A stretch of 64,000 nt of DNA from CAWUEX02 sp038148375 (GCA_038148375.1 JAYQVH010000004.1:62001-126000), one strand, 5' to 3'. Shown: positions 1 to 8,820, counted from the stretch's first letter. Translations and numbers: made by a program. The notes: generated from the letters alone by a model not told the origin.

Positions 1-28
1 GGGGCAGAAAAAAGTGCTGTCGAGTTTC

Positions 29-291
29 GTCGAGCCGGCGTGAGACGGCGCGCGGACCCGGCGCGCAAACAACAAGTCGAGCCNNNNNNNNNNNNNNNNN
101 NNNNNNNNNNNNNNNNNNNNNNNNNNNNNNNNNNNNNNNNNNNNNNNNNNNNNNNNNNNNNNNNNNNNNNNNNNNNNNNNNNNGTCGAGCCGGCGTGAGA
201 CGGCGCGCGGACCCGGCGCGCAAACAACAAGTCGAGCCGGCGTGAGACGGCGCGCGGACCCGGCGCGCAAACAACAAGTCGAGCCAGCGTG
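29..291. repeat. 47-bp tandem repeat interrupted by an assembly gap
   Basis: Copies of a 47-bp unit beginning gtcgagccggcg and ending caaacaacaa start at 29, 184 and 231. Partial copies lie at 76 (cut by the gap) and at 278 (degenerate). The unit is not a multiple of three and has no open frame, so it is not coding. Each unit holds two GCGCGC blocks around a GGACCCG loop and could form a hairpin. There are no variable spacers, so it is not a CRISPR array. The true copy number is unknown. Confidence 0.9.
84..183. other. Assembly gap (100 N)
   Basis: Exactly 100 ambiguous bases lie inside the 47-bp tandem repeat. The round number suggests a scaffolding placeholder of unknown true length. The identical repeat on both sides explains why the assembly broke here. 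Confidence 0.97.
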
Positions 292-409
292 ATCGGATTA
301 TAAGTGAAAAAGGGGAGTGTCCCGGCGGCAAAAGCGCCCTGAGAGGGGAGAGTTGGGGGAGGGGTGCGCCCTCGCCACCGGGACTCCGGATACCTGAAGG
401 GGATCAGAT

Positions 410-583
410 TTATCCGGTTACTTTTTCGTGTGTCGCCACCATTTGGTGGGTAATTACTGTATTTACGTCGTCATCGCACATTTGGATGAGTGCGCCGCGC
501 CGATTTGGCACCGGGCGAGGCGATTCTTCTTCCGAGGTCGCGGAATAGAACTTAGGACGTATATATTTCAATGACTTAGCCAT
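410..583 (-). CDS. Possible 57-residue small protein, unknown function
   Basis: An ATG at 583 on the minus strand opens a 57-codon frame beginning MAKSLKYIRPKF and ending THEKVTG, closed by TAA. A purine-rich stretch (GAGACGAG) lies just upstream as a possible ribosome site. The product is hydrophilic, with a basic N-terminus, an acidic SEEE patch and no signal peptide or membrane segment. I do not recognise a family. Codons such as ATA, TTG and TCA and the lower GC content are unlike the neighbours, which could mean foreign origin or a chance frame. It is the only convincing frame in the 300-760 stretch. The rest of that stretch shows only a weak hairpin near 611-630. Confidence 0.35.
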   Translation of the reverse strand: MAKSLKYIRPKFYSATSEEESPRPVPNRRGALIQMCDDDVNTVITHQMVATHEKVTG

Positions 584-760
584 ATCTCGTCTCTTTCCTG
601 GCGTCCGAGGCTGGCCGAAAAAGCCGGCCCGTTTATCTTATGTACGCGTTTCGTCCCCATATGGTTCCCCAGGCCCAAAGATGAACACCCGCCCCTGTAT
701 GACTGACACGCAGACCGCGCTGGAGCCGCGCCTTGAACGCGGCCGAACGCGCGGGGGCCT

Positions 761-835
761 ATGATGTCATGCCGAGCATGCCGATGATGTCATGCCGAGT
801 ATGCCGATGATGTCATGCCGAGTATGCCGATGATG
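761..835 (+). repeat. 23-bp tandem repeat forming coupled mini-ORFs at the prmA start
   Basis: Three copies of a 23-bp unit (ATGATGTCATGCC...) start at 761, 784 and 807. A fourth, truncated copy at 830 provides the first codons of prmA. Read from its own ATG, each copy encodes eight codons (MMSCRACR or MMSCRVCR). Its TGA overlaps the ATG of the next copy as ATGA. The last TGA (831-833) overlaps the ATG at 830 in the prmA frame. A G-rich stretch at 753-757 is the only ribosome-site candidate upstream of the array. Confidence 0.85.
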
Positions 836-1765
836 TGGTCCCTGTCCGTCATTGTGCCCGCCGCGGCGGTTCAGGCGTTCGCCGATGTTCTGGGTGACGC
901 TGCTGTCGCCACGTCGTCCTTCGAGGTGCCTGGTAAAGACCCGCTGGCTCCGGCGGCGCAGTGGCAGATCGACATATTGTTTCCGGAACGCATCGCCGAT
1001 GATTTGATCGTGGAGGCCCTCGAAGCGGCAGCGGCCACTGCCGGTGTCGACGTGCCCGCGCACACCTATGTGCAGGTGCCCGGCACGGATTGGCTCGCGG
1101 CGACTGCGACCGCCTTTCCGCCGCTTAACATCGCGCGGTTCTGGATTCACGGCAGCCACGATGCACATCACGCGCCGGTCGGCCGCCTGCCGCTGATGAT
1201 CGACGCCGCCACCGCGTTCGGCACCGGCGAACACGCGACCACCCACGGCTGTCTGCTGGCGTTGGACGCTTTGGCTCGCCGGCATGACGTGCGCGCCCGC
1301 ATGGCGCGCCATGGCCCGGCCGCAGTCCTCGACGTCGGCTGCGGCACCGGCGTGCTCGCGCTGGCGGCGGCACGGTTGTGGCCGGGGCGTATGCTGGCAA
1401 CCGACATCGATCCCGAAGCCGTGCGCGTCGCCGCGCTGGCCGCCCGCGCCAACGGTCTGCATGCCCGGGTCACGTTGAAGACCCTGGAGGGGGTCAGAGA
1501 CCGCCTCATTCGCCGCAACGCGCGGTATGCCGTGATCACCGCTAACATCCTTGCCCGGCCGCTGGTGCGTCTCGCCCCGGCCCTGAGCGGACTGCTCGCG
1601 CCGGGCGGTCACCTCATTCTCTCCGGGCTGCTTAACACCCAGGTGGCGATGGTCGCCAACGCCTACCGCGCGCAGGGTGTCGTGCGCGCGCGGGTCATCG
1701 CCATCGGCCCATGGGCAACGCTGATCCTGAAGCGCGGCGGGGAAGTCCGCTCTTCCGGCCATTGA
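815..1765 (+). CDS. prmA: Ribosomal protein L11 methyltransferase PrmA
   Basis: SAM-dependent methyltransferase expected to methylate ribosomal protein L11 in the cytoplasm. Counting from the ATG at 815, residues 134-143 carry AFGTGEHATT, typical of PrmA. The SAM-binding glycine motif DVGCGTG begins near residue 173, and the NILARP segment begins near 244. These are the catalytic-half signatures of the family, and the length of about 311-316 residues fits. The start is uncertain: 815, 830 or 833 are possible. I favour 830/833, giving MMWSLSVIVP, because family members begin close to a W-x-L segment. All candidates lie in or next to the 23-bp repeat. A short gap separates it from the downstream aminopeptidase, suggesting co-transcription. 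Confidence 0.92.
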   Translation: MPSMPMMWSLSVIVPAAAVQAFADVLGDAAVATSSFEVPGKDPLAPAAQWQIDILFPERIADDLIVEALEAAAATAGVDVPAHTYVQVPGTDWLAATATAFPPLNIARFWIHGSHDAHHAPVGRLPLMIDAATAFGTGEHATTHGCLLALDALARRHDVRARMARHGPAAVLDVGCGTGVLALAAARLWPGRMLATDIDPEAVRVAALAARANGLHARVTLKTLEGVRDRLIRRNARYAVITANILARPLVRLAPALSGLLAPGGHLILSGLLNTQVAMVANAYRAQGVVRARVIAIGPWATLILKRGGEVRSSGH

Positions 1766-1799
1766 ATCTTCGGAATCAGCGGCTTAGCTTGAACCGATC

Positions 1800-3620
1800 A
1801 TGACTCCCGACACTCATCGCAAACCTGAGCCGACCGCCACCGCCGCCGATCGGCTTGGCGCCCTGCGCACCGAGTTCAAGCGCGCCGGCGTCGACGGCTT
1901 CATCGTTCCGCAGGGCGATGAGTTTCAAGGGGAGTTCGTCGCGCCCTATGCGGAGCGGCTTGCCTGGCTGACCGGCTTTACCGGCTCGGCCGGTGTCGCC
2001 GTTGTCCTGGCTGACCGGGCCGCACTGTTTGTCGACGGACGCTACACCTTGCAGGTCCGCAGCCAGGTCGACGACGCGTTGTATGAGTTTGGGCACATCA
2101 CTGACCATCCGCCGTCGAAGTGGCTGCGCGACACGCTCGATGCAGGGCAAAAGATCGGCTTCGACCCTCATCTGTTCACACCGGAGCAGGTGAAACGGCT
2201 GCGTGAAGCCTGCGAACGGGCCGGTGGCGAGTTTGTGCCGCTGGCGGCCAATCCGGTAGACGCCATTTGGGCCGATCAGCCGGCCCGGCCATGCGCCCCG
2301 GTCAAAGTGCACCCGATGCAGTTGTCCGGCCAAAGCCATCACGACAAGCGGGCAGAAGTCGGGGGCACGCTGCGCGAGGACGGGTATGACGCTTATCTGG
2401 TCACCGCGTCCGATGCGCTGTGCTGGCTGCTCAATCTCCGTGGTGCCGATGTGGAATTCACACCGCTTGTGCTGGCGACGGCGCTGTTGAGAGCGGACGG
2501 TAAAACAACCCTGTTCATCGACGACGGCAAAATGAGTCCAGAGGTGGTCACTCACCTTGGCGATGAAATCACTCTTGCGCCGGCAGACGGTCTGGGCGCC
2601 GCCATCGATGCGTTGCCCGATACGGTCAAGAAGATCGCCGTGGATAAAGCCACCGCGTCGCAATGGGCGGTCGACCGCCTCGAAGCCGCAGGTTTGACCG
2701 TCACGCCGATCGAAGATCCCTGCGCGCTGCCCAAGGCCTGCAAAAACGACGTTGAGCTCGACGGCATCCGCGCCGCCCATGTGCGCGACGGCGCGGCGCT
2801 GACGCGCTTTCTGGCGTGGCTCGATGGTGCGGCTCTGAACGGCGGTGTGACCGAATGCAGCGCTGCGGCCAAGCTCGAAGAGTTTCGCCGCGCCGATAAC
2901 ATGTTCCAGGGGCCGAGCTTCCCGACCATCGCCGGCGCAGGGGCCAACGGGGCCATCGTCCACTATCGCGCGACGCCCGAGACAGATGCGGCGGTCGAAC
3001 CGGACATGCTGTTTCTCGTCGACAGCGGCGGCCAGTACCTCGACGGCACCACGGACGTCACGCGCACGGTCGCCATCGGCACACCCACCGGTGAGTCAAA
3101 ACGCCGCTTTACCCAGGTGCTGAAGGGTCACGTCGCGCTGGCGATGGCGCGGTTTCCGATCGGAACGTCTGGCGGCCAGCTCGACGCCTTTGCCCGCGCC
3201 GCGCTCTGGGCCGATGGCGTGGATTACGATCACGGCACCGGCCACGGCGTCGGCGCGTACCTCGGGGTGCACGAAGGACCGCAGCGCATCAGCAAGGCCA
3301 GCCTCGGCCCGCCGCTCAAGTCCGGCATGGTCGTGTCGAACGAGCCCGGCTACTACAAGACCGGCGCGTTCGGCATCCGCATTGAAAACCTCGTCGCCGT
3401 TCGCGCCGGCGTGTCTCCCGAAGGGGCGGAGAAGGGCCTGTTGGAGTTCGAGACCCTGACGCTGGCGCCGATCGACCTGCGGCTGGTCGACGCATCGCTG
3501 ATGACCGAGGTGGAAAAGTCCTGGCTCAACGCCTACCACGCCCGCGTGCGCGACACTCTAATGCCGCTGGTTGGCGACGACATCGGTGAGTGGCTACACG
3601 AGGCGACCCGCAGCATTTAG
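1800..3620 (+). CDS. pepP: Aminopeptidase P (Xaa-Pro aminopeptidase, M24B)
   Basis: Cytoplasmic metallopeptidase that removes an N-terminal residue preceding proline. At 606 residues it is the long form, with two creatinase-type N-terminal domains and a C-terminal pita-bread catalytic domain. The five metal ligands of M24 are visible: D408 and D419 in DSGGQYLDGTTDVTRT, H482 in HGTGHGVG, E515 in NEPGYY and E529 in GIRIEN. There is no signal peptide. It starts 34 bases after prmA on the same strand. Substrate preference cannot be read from the sequence. The symbol is used for the activity; orthology to E. coli PepP, which is shorter, is not implied. Confidence 0.9.
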   Translation: MTPDTHRKPEPTATAADRLGALRTEFKRAGVDGFIVPQGDEFQGEFVAPYAERLAWLTGFTGSAGVAVVLADRAALFVDGRYTLQVRSQVDDALYEFGHITDHPPSKWLRDTLDAGQKIGFDPHLFTPEQVKRLREACERAGGEFVPLAANPVDAIWADQPARPCAPVKVHPMQLSGQSHHDKRAEVGGTLREDGYDAYLVTASDALCWLLNLRGADVEFTPLVLATALLRADGKTTLFIDDGKMSPEVVTHLGDEITLAPADGLGAAIDALPDTVKKIAVDKATASQWAVDRLEAAGLTVTPIEDPCALPKACKNDVELDGIRAAHVRDGAALTRFLAWLDGAALNGGVTECSAAAKLEEFRRADNMFQGPSFPTIAGAGANGAIVHYRATPETDAAVEPDMLFLVDSGGQYLDGTTDVTRTVAIGTPTGESKRRFTQVLKGHVALAMARFPIGTSGGQLDAFARAALWADGVDYDHGTGHGVGAYLGVHEGPQRISKASLGPPLKSGMVVSNEPGYYKTGAFGIRIENLVAVRAGVSPEGAEKGLLEFETLTLAPIDLRLVDASLMTEVEKSWLNAYHARVRDTLMPLVGDDIGEWLHEATRSI

Positions 3621-3651
3621 TGCCGGGGCAGGCGCGGTTGCCGCGAACGCG

Positions 3652-4479
3652 TCAGGCGATCTTCCAAAGCAAAAGCATGGTGTCCGCCGCCGCCTCCGTA
3701 AACGCGACGCCGCCCGCCGGCCGGTAGCTGTATGTCTCGGCGCCAAACCGCGTGCCGTCGGTGCAGGTCATGTCGCCGTCGATGACAAACCACTCCCAGC
3801 CGTAATCCGCGTCGAGCGAGACGCCGCCCCGCCATCCGGCGGGCAGACGCAGAAGTGACGTTTGCGCGCCCGTCTTCGCATCGGTGCTGAGGATTTTCTC
3901 GCCGTAGGCCGAGGGACCGGCGCCGCGTGCGGACCAGTCCATCTCAGGCGCGCGCAAGTGCACGATATGCGGGCGTCCGTCGTCGGACGGCACTTCGACA
4001 TATTCTTCCGGCGACCTTGGGTTTTCGATGTAGTTGAAGTCCAGGGCGCCGTCTGTTCGGATCAGACAGCGGCAGCCGCCGGTCGAGCCTTCGTCATGGC
4101 CGTGGACAATGCCGCCCGGACGATAAAGGTAGGACCCGGCGGTGAGGTCGTCGCGGCCGTTCAGCGTGATATCGCCGCTGATGACGTACACTTCTTCCGC
4201 GCAGGAATGATAGTGGGCGACACCGCCCCCTTTCCAAGGCGCGGGAAAAGAATGAAACGCTGTCGATGCACCGGAGCTCTGGTCGGTGCTCAGCGTTTTG
4301 ACGCCGTGTGTCGTGCCGAAAGGTGTGCCGATGTCCGCCAACGCCGCGTGCGGCACCAATGGCCGCTGCGCCCGCGCCCATCGCGGCAGGGCCAGTGCGG
4401 CACCTGCCGCGATGCCCCAACTCAGGACACGGCGCCGGGATACATCCGGCAATCCCATGGATTGGATGTGGCGCGTCAT
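3652..4479 (-). CDS. Tat-exported bicupin protein, unknown substrate
   Basis: About 275 residues. The chosen ATG at 4479 has AGGAG a few bases upstream and gives an N-terminus with a twin-arginine motif (SRRRVLSWG), a hydrophobic stretch and a WARA cleavage site. Export of a folded, probably metal-loaded protein is therefore likely. The frame extends 43 codons further upstream, but without such signals. Two cupin halves follow. The first has HYHSCAEEVYVISGD and RPGGIVHGHDEG, giving the His/Glu set that binds metal in cupins. The second (WEWFVIDGDM, YSYRPAGGV) has lost most of those histidines. It lies downstream of, and on the same strand as, the LytTR regulator. Enzymatic and ligand-binding roles are both possible. 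Confidence 0.75.
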   Translation of the reverse strand: MTRHIQSMGLPDVSRRRVLSWGIAAGAALALPRWARAQRPLVPHAALADIGTPFGTTHGVKTLSTDQSSGASTAFHSFPAPWKGGGVAHYHSCAEEVYVISGDITLNGRDDLTAGSYLYRPGGIVHGHDEGSTGGCRCLIRTDGALDFNYIENPRSPEEYVEVPSDDGRPHIVHLRAPEMDWSARGAGPSAYGEKILSTDAKTGAQTSLLRLPAGWRGGVSLDADYGWEWFVIDGDMTCTDGTRFGAETYSYRPAGGVAFTEAAADTMLLLWKIA

Positions 4480-4567
4480 AGCGGCTCTCCTGCTCGAACG
4501 GACGAAGACTCTGCGGGTACTGTAAAACGCGCGACGGGATTCAGACGGGCGCCGGACGAGACGGTCG

Positions 4568-5518
4568 TCAGGCGGTCTGCTGCACAGCCGTGGACAGGCT
4601 TCCGGCAAGGCGGCGGACCACCGCGATGTGTGACCGGCTCACCGGGACCGTGAGGCCATTGGCCATGGTGATCTGGTACGTCCCATCGGCGCTGGCGACC
4701 TCGGTCATGAACGCCGGATTGACCGCATATGAGCGGTGAACTTGGAGGCCGCCGCACCGCTCGAATTCCAAAATCGCGGAGCGGAACTTCTCGTGGATGA
4801 GGTTTTCGCCTTTGGCCGTGTAGATGCGGACATAATGCTGTTCCGCTTTCAGCGCGATAATGCGTTCCGTGCGGCGGTCCGCCGGGAGTAGGGTCATGAA
4901 GGCCGGCTGCCGGGTTTCCGCCGTCGCGCCCGGCGTCCCTGCGGTGCCTAGCTCATCGACCGCGTCGTCTCCAGTATTCAAGGCGTCGAACACGGCGCTG
5001 CGCGGATAACCGTATCGCGGCATCCCGAGCACATGGAAAAACAGTAGGCTGGTCGCCGTCCACAGGAACAGCGATGGCAGGATGTGATTGACGATCGCAT
5101 CGGTCACAAAAGCAGGGTCCAGCGTGAGCAGCGGCTCCCAACGGGTATGGGCGACGCGGAGCAGTTCGGGGACCAGCGCAATCTCAAAAACCGTCTGCAG
5201 CGTGATGCTGAACGGGAAGACGAATATGGTAGCCACCAGGGCTCCGCCGATCAGGACCGCCGTCAGCGATGCGCCGCGCGGGCGCAACACCCGGGCGACC
5301 GCGGCGCTGCACAAATCTCGGATAACCCAGCCGCACAGCACGACCGCGACACTGTAAATCTGGACCAGGGAAACCGGCCATTCCGCCGCTGACAGTTGCG
5401 GATGGGTCAGCCCGGCAAAGACGACGCCGAACAGGGCCGGAACGACGCCATAAAACAGCACCGTGTTGGTGCTGACGCCGCCCCACCGGGGGGAATTCAA
5501 GCCTTGAAGCCGAGGCAT
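4568..5518 (-). CDS. Membrane-anchored LytTR-family transcription regulator
   Basis: A 316-residue protein. The N-terminal half contains about four hydrophobic segments (roughly residues 20-40, 52-70, 82-105 and 135-162). The last third is a LytTR DNA-binding domain (about 212-305), with the family pattern IIALKAEQHYVRIYT and LQVHRSYAVNP. There is no receiver domain, so the membrane part probably senses a signal directly. It is transcribed away from the TonB-dependent receptor, and the 305-bp gap between them holds an inverted repeat. By position it is the likely regulator of the receptor/VOC/M24 genes and of the adjacent cupin gene. That link is inferred. Confidence 0.82.
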   Translation of the reverse strand: MPRLQGLNSPRWGGVSTNTVLFYGVVPALFGVVFAGLTHPQLSAAEWPVSLVQIYSVAVVLCGWVIRDLCSAAVARVLRPRGASLTAVLIGGALVATIFVFPFSITLQTVFEIALVPELLRVAHTRWEPLLTLDPAFVTDAIVNHILPSLFLWTATSLLFFHVLGMPRYGYPRSAVFDALNTGDDAVDELGTAGTPGATAETRQPAFMTLLPADRRTERIIALKAEQHYVRIYTAKGENLIHEKFRSAILEFERCGGLQVHRSYAVNPAFMTEVASADGTYQITMANGLTVPVSRSHIAVVRRLAGSLSTAVQQTA

Positions 5519-5736
5519 CTCAGTCCACTGTCTCCTCGCCGCGGTTCGCCCTTAAACCTCAGGAATACTGTGCCTATTGAGCGCCGACGGCAAATCCCGT
5601 GTCCGCCATTCATGCCGCACGAACGGTTATTCGTGAAAATCTAGCACATTTTCGCCACCAGTCATGCAATCGCCCGTTTGCAGACTCCGTTCGATGGGTG
5701 ATCTTGCGTCCGCAATCTATCTGAAATCGCTAAGAT

Positions 5737-5757
5737 TTATCCGTTTCGGCCGGATAA
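5737..5757. promoter_or_regulatory. Inverted repeat, candidate operator
   Basis: Perfect 7-bp arms TTATCCG (5737-5743) and CGGATAA (5751-5757) are separated by seven bases. They lie between the divergent LytTR gene and the receptor gene, about 67 bases before the receptor start. Known LytTR sites are usually direct rather than inverted repeats, so another regulator or a hairpin in the leader is possible. Nothing else stands out in the 5519-5823 gap except the receptor's GGAGG ribosome site at 5811-5815. Confidence 0.4.
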
Positions 5758-5823
5758 GATGCGACTTCCGGCGGGGCCGTGCCCTCCGCCGCACAGACAC
5801 TCAATCCAGGGGAGGATTTCCGA

Positions 5824-8190
5824 ATGGTTCAACAGCGTGCTCGTCTCGGACGACTTTCGCTTGCGGGTCTTGCCGCACTAATGGTCGCAGACGGCGGCGT
5901 CGTTGCCGCCCAATCCGTCGCTCTCGAGGAGATCGTCGTGACCGCGCGTAAGCGCGAAGAGTCGATCCAAGACATTCCCATTTCCATCACCGCCTTCACG
6001 GCGGCCGACCTTGAGAAGCGCGGCATCCAGTCGATGACCGACATCGCGCTCAACACGCCGGGCTTTAACTACGAAAACTTTGGCAACTCGGGCGGCACTG
6101 CCCCTGTCATCCGCGGCGCGACCCAGGTCGCCGGCGGCATCGAGCAAAACGTGTCGTTCTTCCTCGACGGCATCTATTTGCCGCGCAGCTACGTCACCGA
6201 CCTCGGCTTCGGCAACATCGAGCGTGTCGAAGTGGTGAAGGGGCCGCAAAGCTCCCGCTACGGCCGGAACGCCTTCATGGGCGCGGTCAACTACATTTCC
6301 AAGAAGCCGACGGAAGAGTGGATGGTCGAAGGTCAGGCGACCATCGGCAACTACGGCCGCTTTGACGGCTCAGTCGGCGTCTCCGGCGCCATCGTTCCCG
6401 AAACGCTGCAAATCCGTGCGTCCTTCGATTACACGGAATTCGACGGCAGCTGGAAAAACAGCCATCCCTTCGCCGACATCGACTTCGAGCCGGGCACCGA
6501 CCGGCGCCTCGGCGGCTGGGAAGACACAACCTATTCCGGCGCGATCCGTTTGATCCCGTCAGAGGACATCCAAATCGATGCCTCGTGGATTCATCTCGAC
6601 AAGCAACGCGAACACAGCGCGCAGAACTGGTTCGGTGAACTCAATGCCGACAGCCAGCTCTTGAACTGCGGCCAGTTTAATCCCGACGTGCGGCCGGCGG
6701 GCTCCGGTCTCGGCGGCGGCGGCCAATGGTTCCGTCTGTTCTGCGGTGAAATTCCGCTGCGCGGCATCCCCATCGATCCGCGCGGGTATGCCCAGCAGCT
6801 CGACTCCGACTTCTACCGGGCCGACCTCAACTGGGACTTCACCGACGACCTGACCTTCGAATACCGCTTCGGCCGCATCGAAGCCGTGACCAAGACCTTC
6901 GGCTACAAAGACACGCTGCCGGGCTGCACCTTCTTCGTGCCGTTCTGCGTGTTCGAAAGCGGCCCGATCGGCAACTTCAAGACCACCTCCCATGAAGGCC
7001 GGTTCGTCTTCGACAACGAAAGCAACATCGATGCGGCATTCGGTGTCTACTACGCCAAGAGCACCGACTTCCGCACGTCGAACTTCGCCGCCCTGCCGCA
7101 GCTTACGGCGACGCCGACGGCACCGATCGACGTCAACAACCCGGCGGACTTCATCTTCCAGGTCCAGTTGTTGAATATCACCACGATAACCAAGACCTTC
7201 TCTCCGTTCGGTGAAATCAACTTCTCGTTCATGGACGACCGGGCCCGGCTGAGCTTGGAAGCCCGCTACAACCGTGACCGCAAGAACGAGGGTGAAGCAG
7301 CCTCCGGCGGCGGGACCGGCGGACTGGGCGCCTTTGCCGGTGCGTTTAACTCCGATGTGTTCAAGAGCTTCACGCCGCGCATCACGGCGGAGTACGACGT
7401 CGCGGAAGATCATCTGATCTTTGCCTCTGCGGCCAAGGGTGTGAAGTCCGGTGGCTTTAACGCCGCCGCGACCCTGCCGGAAAACATTCCCTTCGATAAC
7501 GACCGCAACTGGACGTTCGAACTCGGCTCGAAGAACACCTTCAACGACGGCCAAATCCAGTTCAATGCCACCTTGTTCTACATCGACTGGAGCAACGTGC
7601 AGATCCTCGCGGCCGACGAAGGCAACGTGAACCCGCTGTCGCGCAGCATCGTGCGCAACGTCGGCGACGTTACGTCGAAAGGCATCGAGTTGGAGGGGGC
7701 CATCGCGGCCAGCGAAAACCTCAGCTTCTACGGCACGATGTATTACGGCGATGCCAACTACAAAAAGGGCACCATCGACGGCCGCTGGGGCCGCGTCCCC
7801 TCGGTCTGCGACGACGTCGTCTGCTCGATCAACGGCGATATCGGCGGCAACCAGATGGAACGGCAGTCCGAATTCCAGGCCACCCTCGGCGGCGAATGGG
7901 CTGACGACCTGCCCGGCGATCTGGACCTCGGCTACTACGTCCGTGCCGACATGGGCCATCAGTCCAAGATGTACGCCGAAGCGGTCAACCTGGCGTGGAT
8001 CCCGTCCCGCACGGTCGTTAATGCCAGCGCCGGCCTCGAAGGCGACTGGTTTGATGTCCAGCTGTGGGTGCGCAACCTGTTCGACTCCAGCTACATCTCC
8101 AACGTGGTCGTGCAGCAGCCCAACGTCGCCTACAACGCCTACTTCGGTGAGCGCCAGACCTTCGGCCTGACCTTCACCGCGCGGTACTAG
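5824..8190 (+). CDS. TonB-dependent outer-membrane receptor
   Basis: A 788-residue receptor expected to import a ligand across the outer membrane using TonB energy. The start at 5824 has GGAGG eight bases upstream; an in-frame ATG at 5779 lacks one. A Sec signal peptide ends near VVAAQS. A TonB-box-like segment (LEEIVVTARKR) is followed by the plug domain (about 45-160, with DIALNTPGF, VIRGA and VEVVKGPQSSRYGRN). The C-terminal beta-barrel ends in the aromatic FTARY. Sequence alone does not give the substrate. It resembles the broad receptor group used for siderophores, glycans or aromatic compounds. It begins a tight same-strand run with three VOC genes and an M24 gene, which suggests co-expression. 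Confidence 0.92.
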   Translation: MVQQRARLGRLSLAGLAALMVADGGVVAAQSVALEEIVVTARKREESIQDIPISITAFTAADLEKRGIQSMTDIALNTPGFNYENFGNSGGTAPVIRGATQVAGGIEQNVSFFLDGIYLPRSYVTDLGFGNIERVEVVKGPQSSRYGRNAFMGAVNYISKKPTEEWMVEGQATIGNYGRFDGSVGVSGAIVPETLQIRASFDYTEFDGSWKNSHPFADIDFEPGTDRRLGGWEDTTYSGAIRLIPSEDIQIDASWIHLDKQREHSAQNWFGELNADSQLLNCGQFNPDVRPAGSGLGGGGQWFRLFCGEIPLRGIPIDPRGYAQQLDSDFYRADLNWDFTDDLTFEYRFGRIEAVTKTFGYKDTLPGCTFFVPFCVFESGPIGNFKTTSHEGRFVFDNESNIDAAFGVYYAKSTDFRTSNFAALPQLTATPTAPIDVNNPADFIFQVQLLNITTITKTFSPFGEINFSFMDDRARLSLEARYNRDRKNEGEAASGGGTGGLGAFAGAFNSDVFKSFTPRITAEYDVAEDHLIFASAAKGVKSGGFNAAATLPENIPFDNDRNWTFELGSKNTFNDGQIQFNATLFYIDWSNVQILAADEGNVNPLSRSIVRNVGDVTSKGIELEGAIAASENLSFYGTMYYGDANYKKGTIDGRWGRVPSVCDDVVCSINGDIGGNQMERQSEFQATLGGEWADDLPGDLDLGYYVRADMGHQSKMYAEAVNLAWIPSRTVVNASAGLEGDWFDVQLWVRNLFDSSYISNVVVQQPNVAYNAYFGERQTFGLTFTARY

Positions 8191-8193
8191 GCC

Positions 8194-8820
8194 ATGGACC
8201 GGGCGTTCCGGCACACACTTCTGGTCCTGGGCGGCGTTCTCTGCGCCGCCCAGAGCCCAGTCTTTGCTCAAGACGACAGCGAAGTCACCGCGTTGATTCC
8301 GATGAACCGGCCCGCCGGTGGGCCGGTTTTCCAGGAAGGGATGAACATCGCCCCGATGGCCCGGGCGACCATCTTCGTCCGCGACATCGAGGAATCGCTG
8401 AAGCTTTACCGCGACATCCTCGGCCTCAAGCCGATGTTCGACAACTACTGGAAGGGCTCGGGCATCAACGCCATCCAGGGCACGCAAGGTGTGGAACTGC
8501 GCGCCACGGTGCTGATGGCCGGTTCGTCCGTCGGCGGCAACATCGGCATTTACCAGCTGTTCAACTCGCCGCACGAGGCGCCGCCGCCGCGCCAGACGCC
8601 GGACACCCGTCCCGGGGATTTCGCCATCGTTTGGCCGACCAACGACATCTATCGCCTGACGGCGGAAATTGAAGCGGCCGGATATCCCATCGTCTCGCCG
8701 CCGGTCAGTTTGATCGAGCGCGAGGAATACGCCGTGCAGCCGGTGGAAATGATGTTCCGCGACCGCGACGGCGTGCTCGTCAATCTGGTTCAGGCCGGAG
8801 TTCTGAAAGAGGACAACTGA
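8194..8820 (+). CDS. Exported VOC-fold (glyoxalase-like) protein 1
   Basis: A 208-residue protein with a Sec signal peptide ending near PVFAQDD, so probably periplasmic. The mature part has one vicinal-oxygen-chelate unit starting RATIFVRDIEESLKLYRD and ending MMFRDRDGVLVNL. At the position where metal-dependent VOC enzymes usually carry the first histidine there is Arg. At the final-strand Glu position there is Asn. Canonical metal binding therefore looks lost. It starts three bases after the receptor stop. Of the three paralogues it has the longest insert before the VOC unit, about 35 residues after the signal. A role in ligand binding or non-metal catalysis is inference. Confidence 0.8.
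   Translation: MDRAFRHTLLVLGGVLCAAQSPVFAQDDSEVTALIPMNRPAGGPVFQEGMNIAPMARATIFVRDIEESLKLYRDILGLKPMFDNYWKGSGINAIQGTQGVELRATVLMAGSSVGGNIGIYQLFNSPHEAPPPRQTPDTRPGDFAIVWPTNDIYRLTAEIEAAGYPIVSPPVSLIEREEYAVQPVEMMFRDRDGVLVNLVQAGVLKEDN

Noticed and set aside
29..291. Tandem 47-bp units as a CRISPR array
   Set aside because: The copies abut directly with no variable spacers, and no cas gene is present in the window.
6559..8574. 671-codon minus-strand frame across the receptor and first VOC gene
   Set aside because: Antisense shadow of a well-supported TonB-dependent receptor with signal peptide, plug and barrel end.
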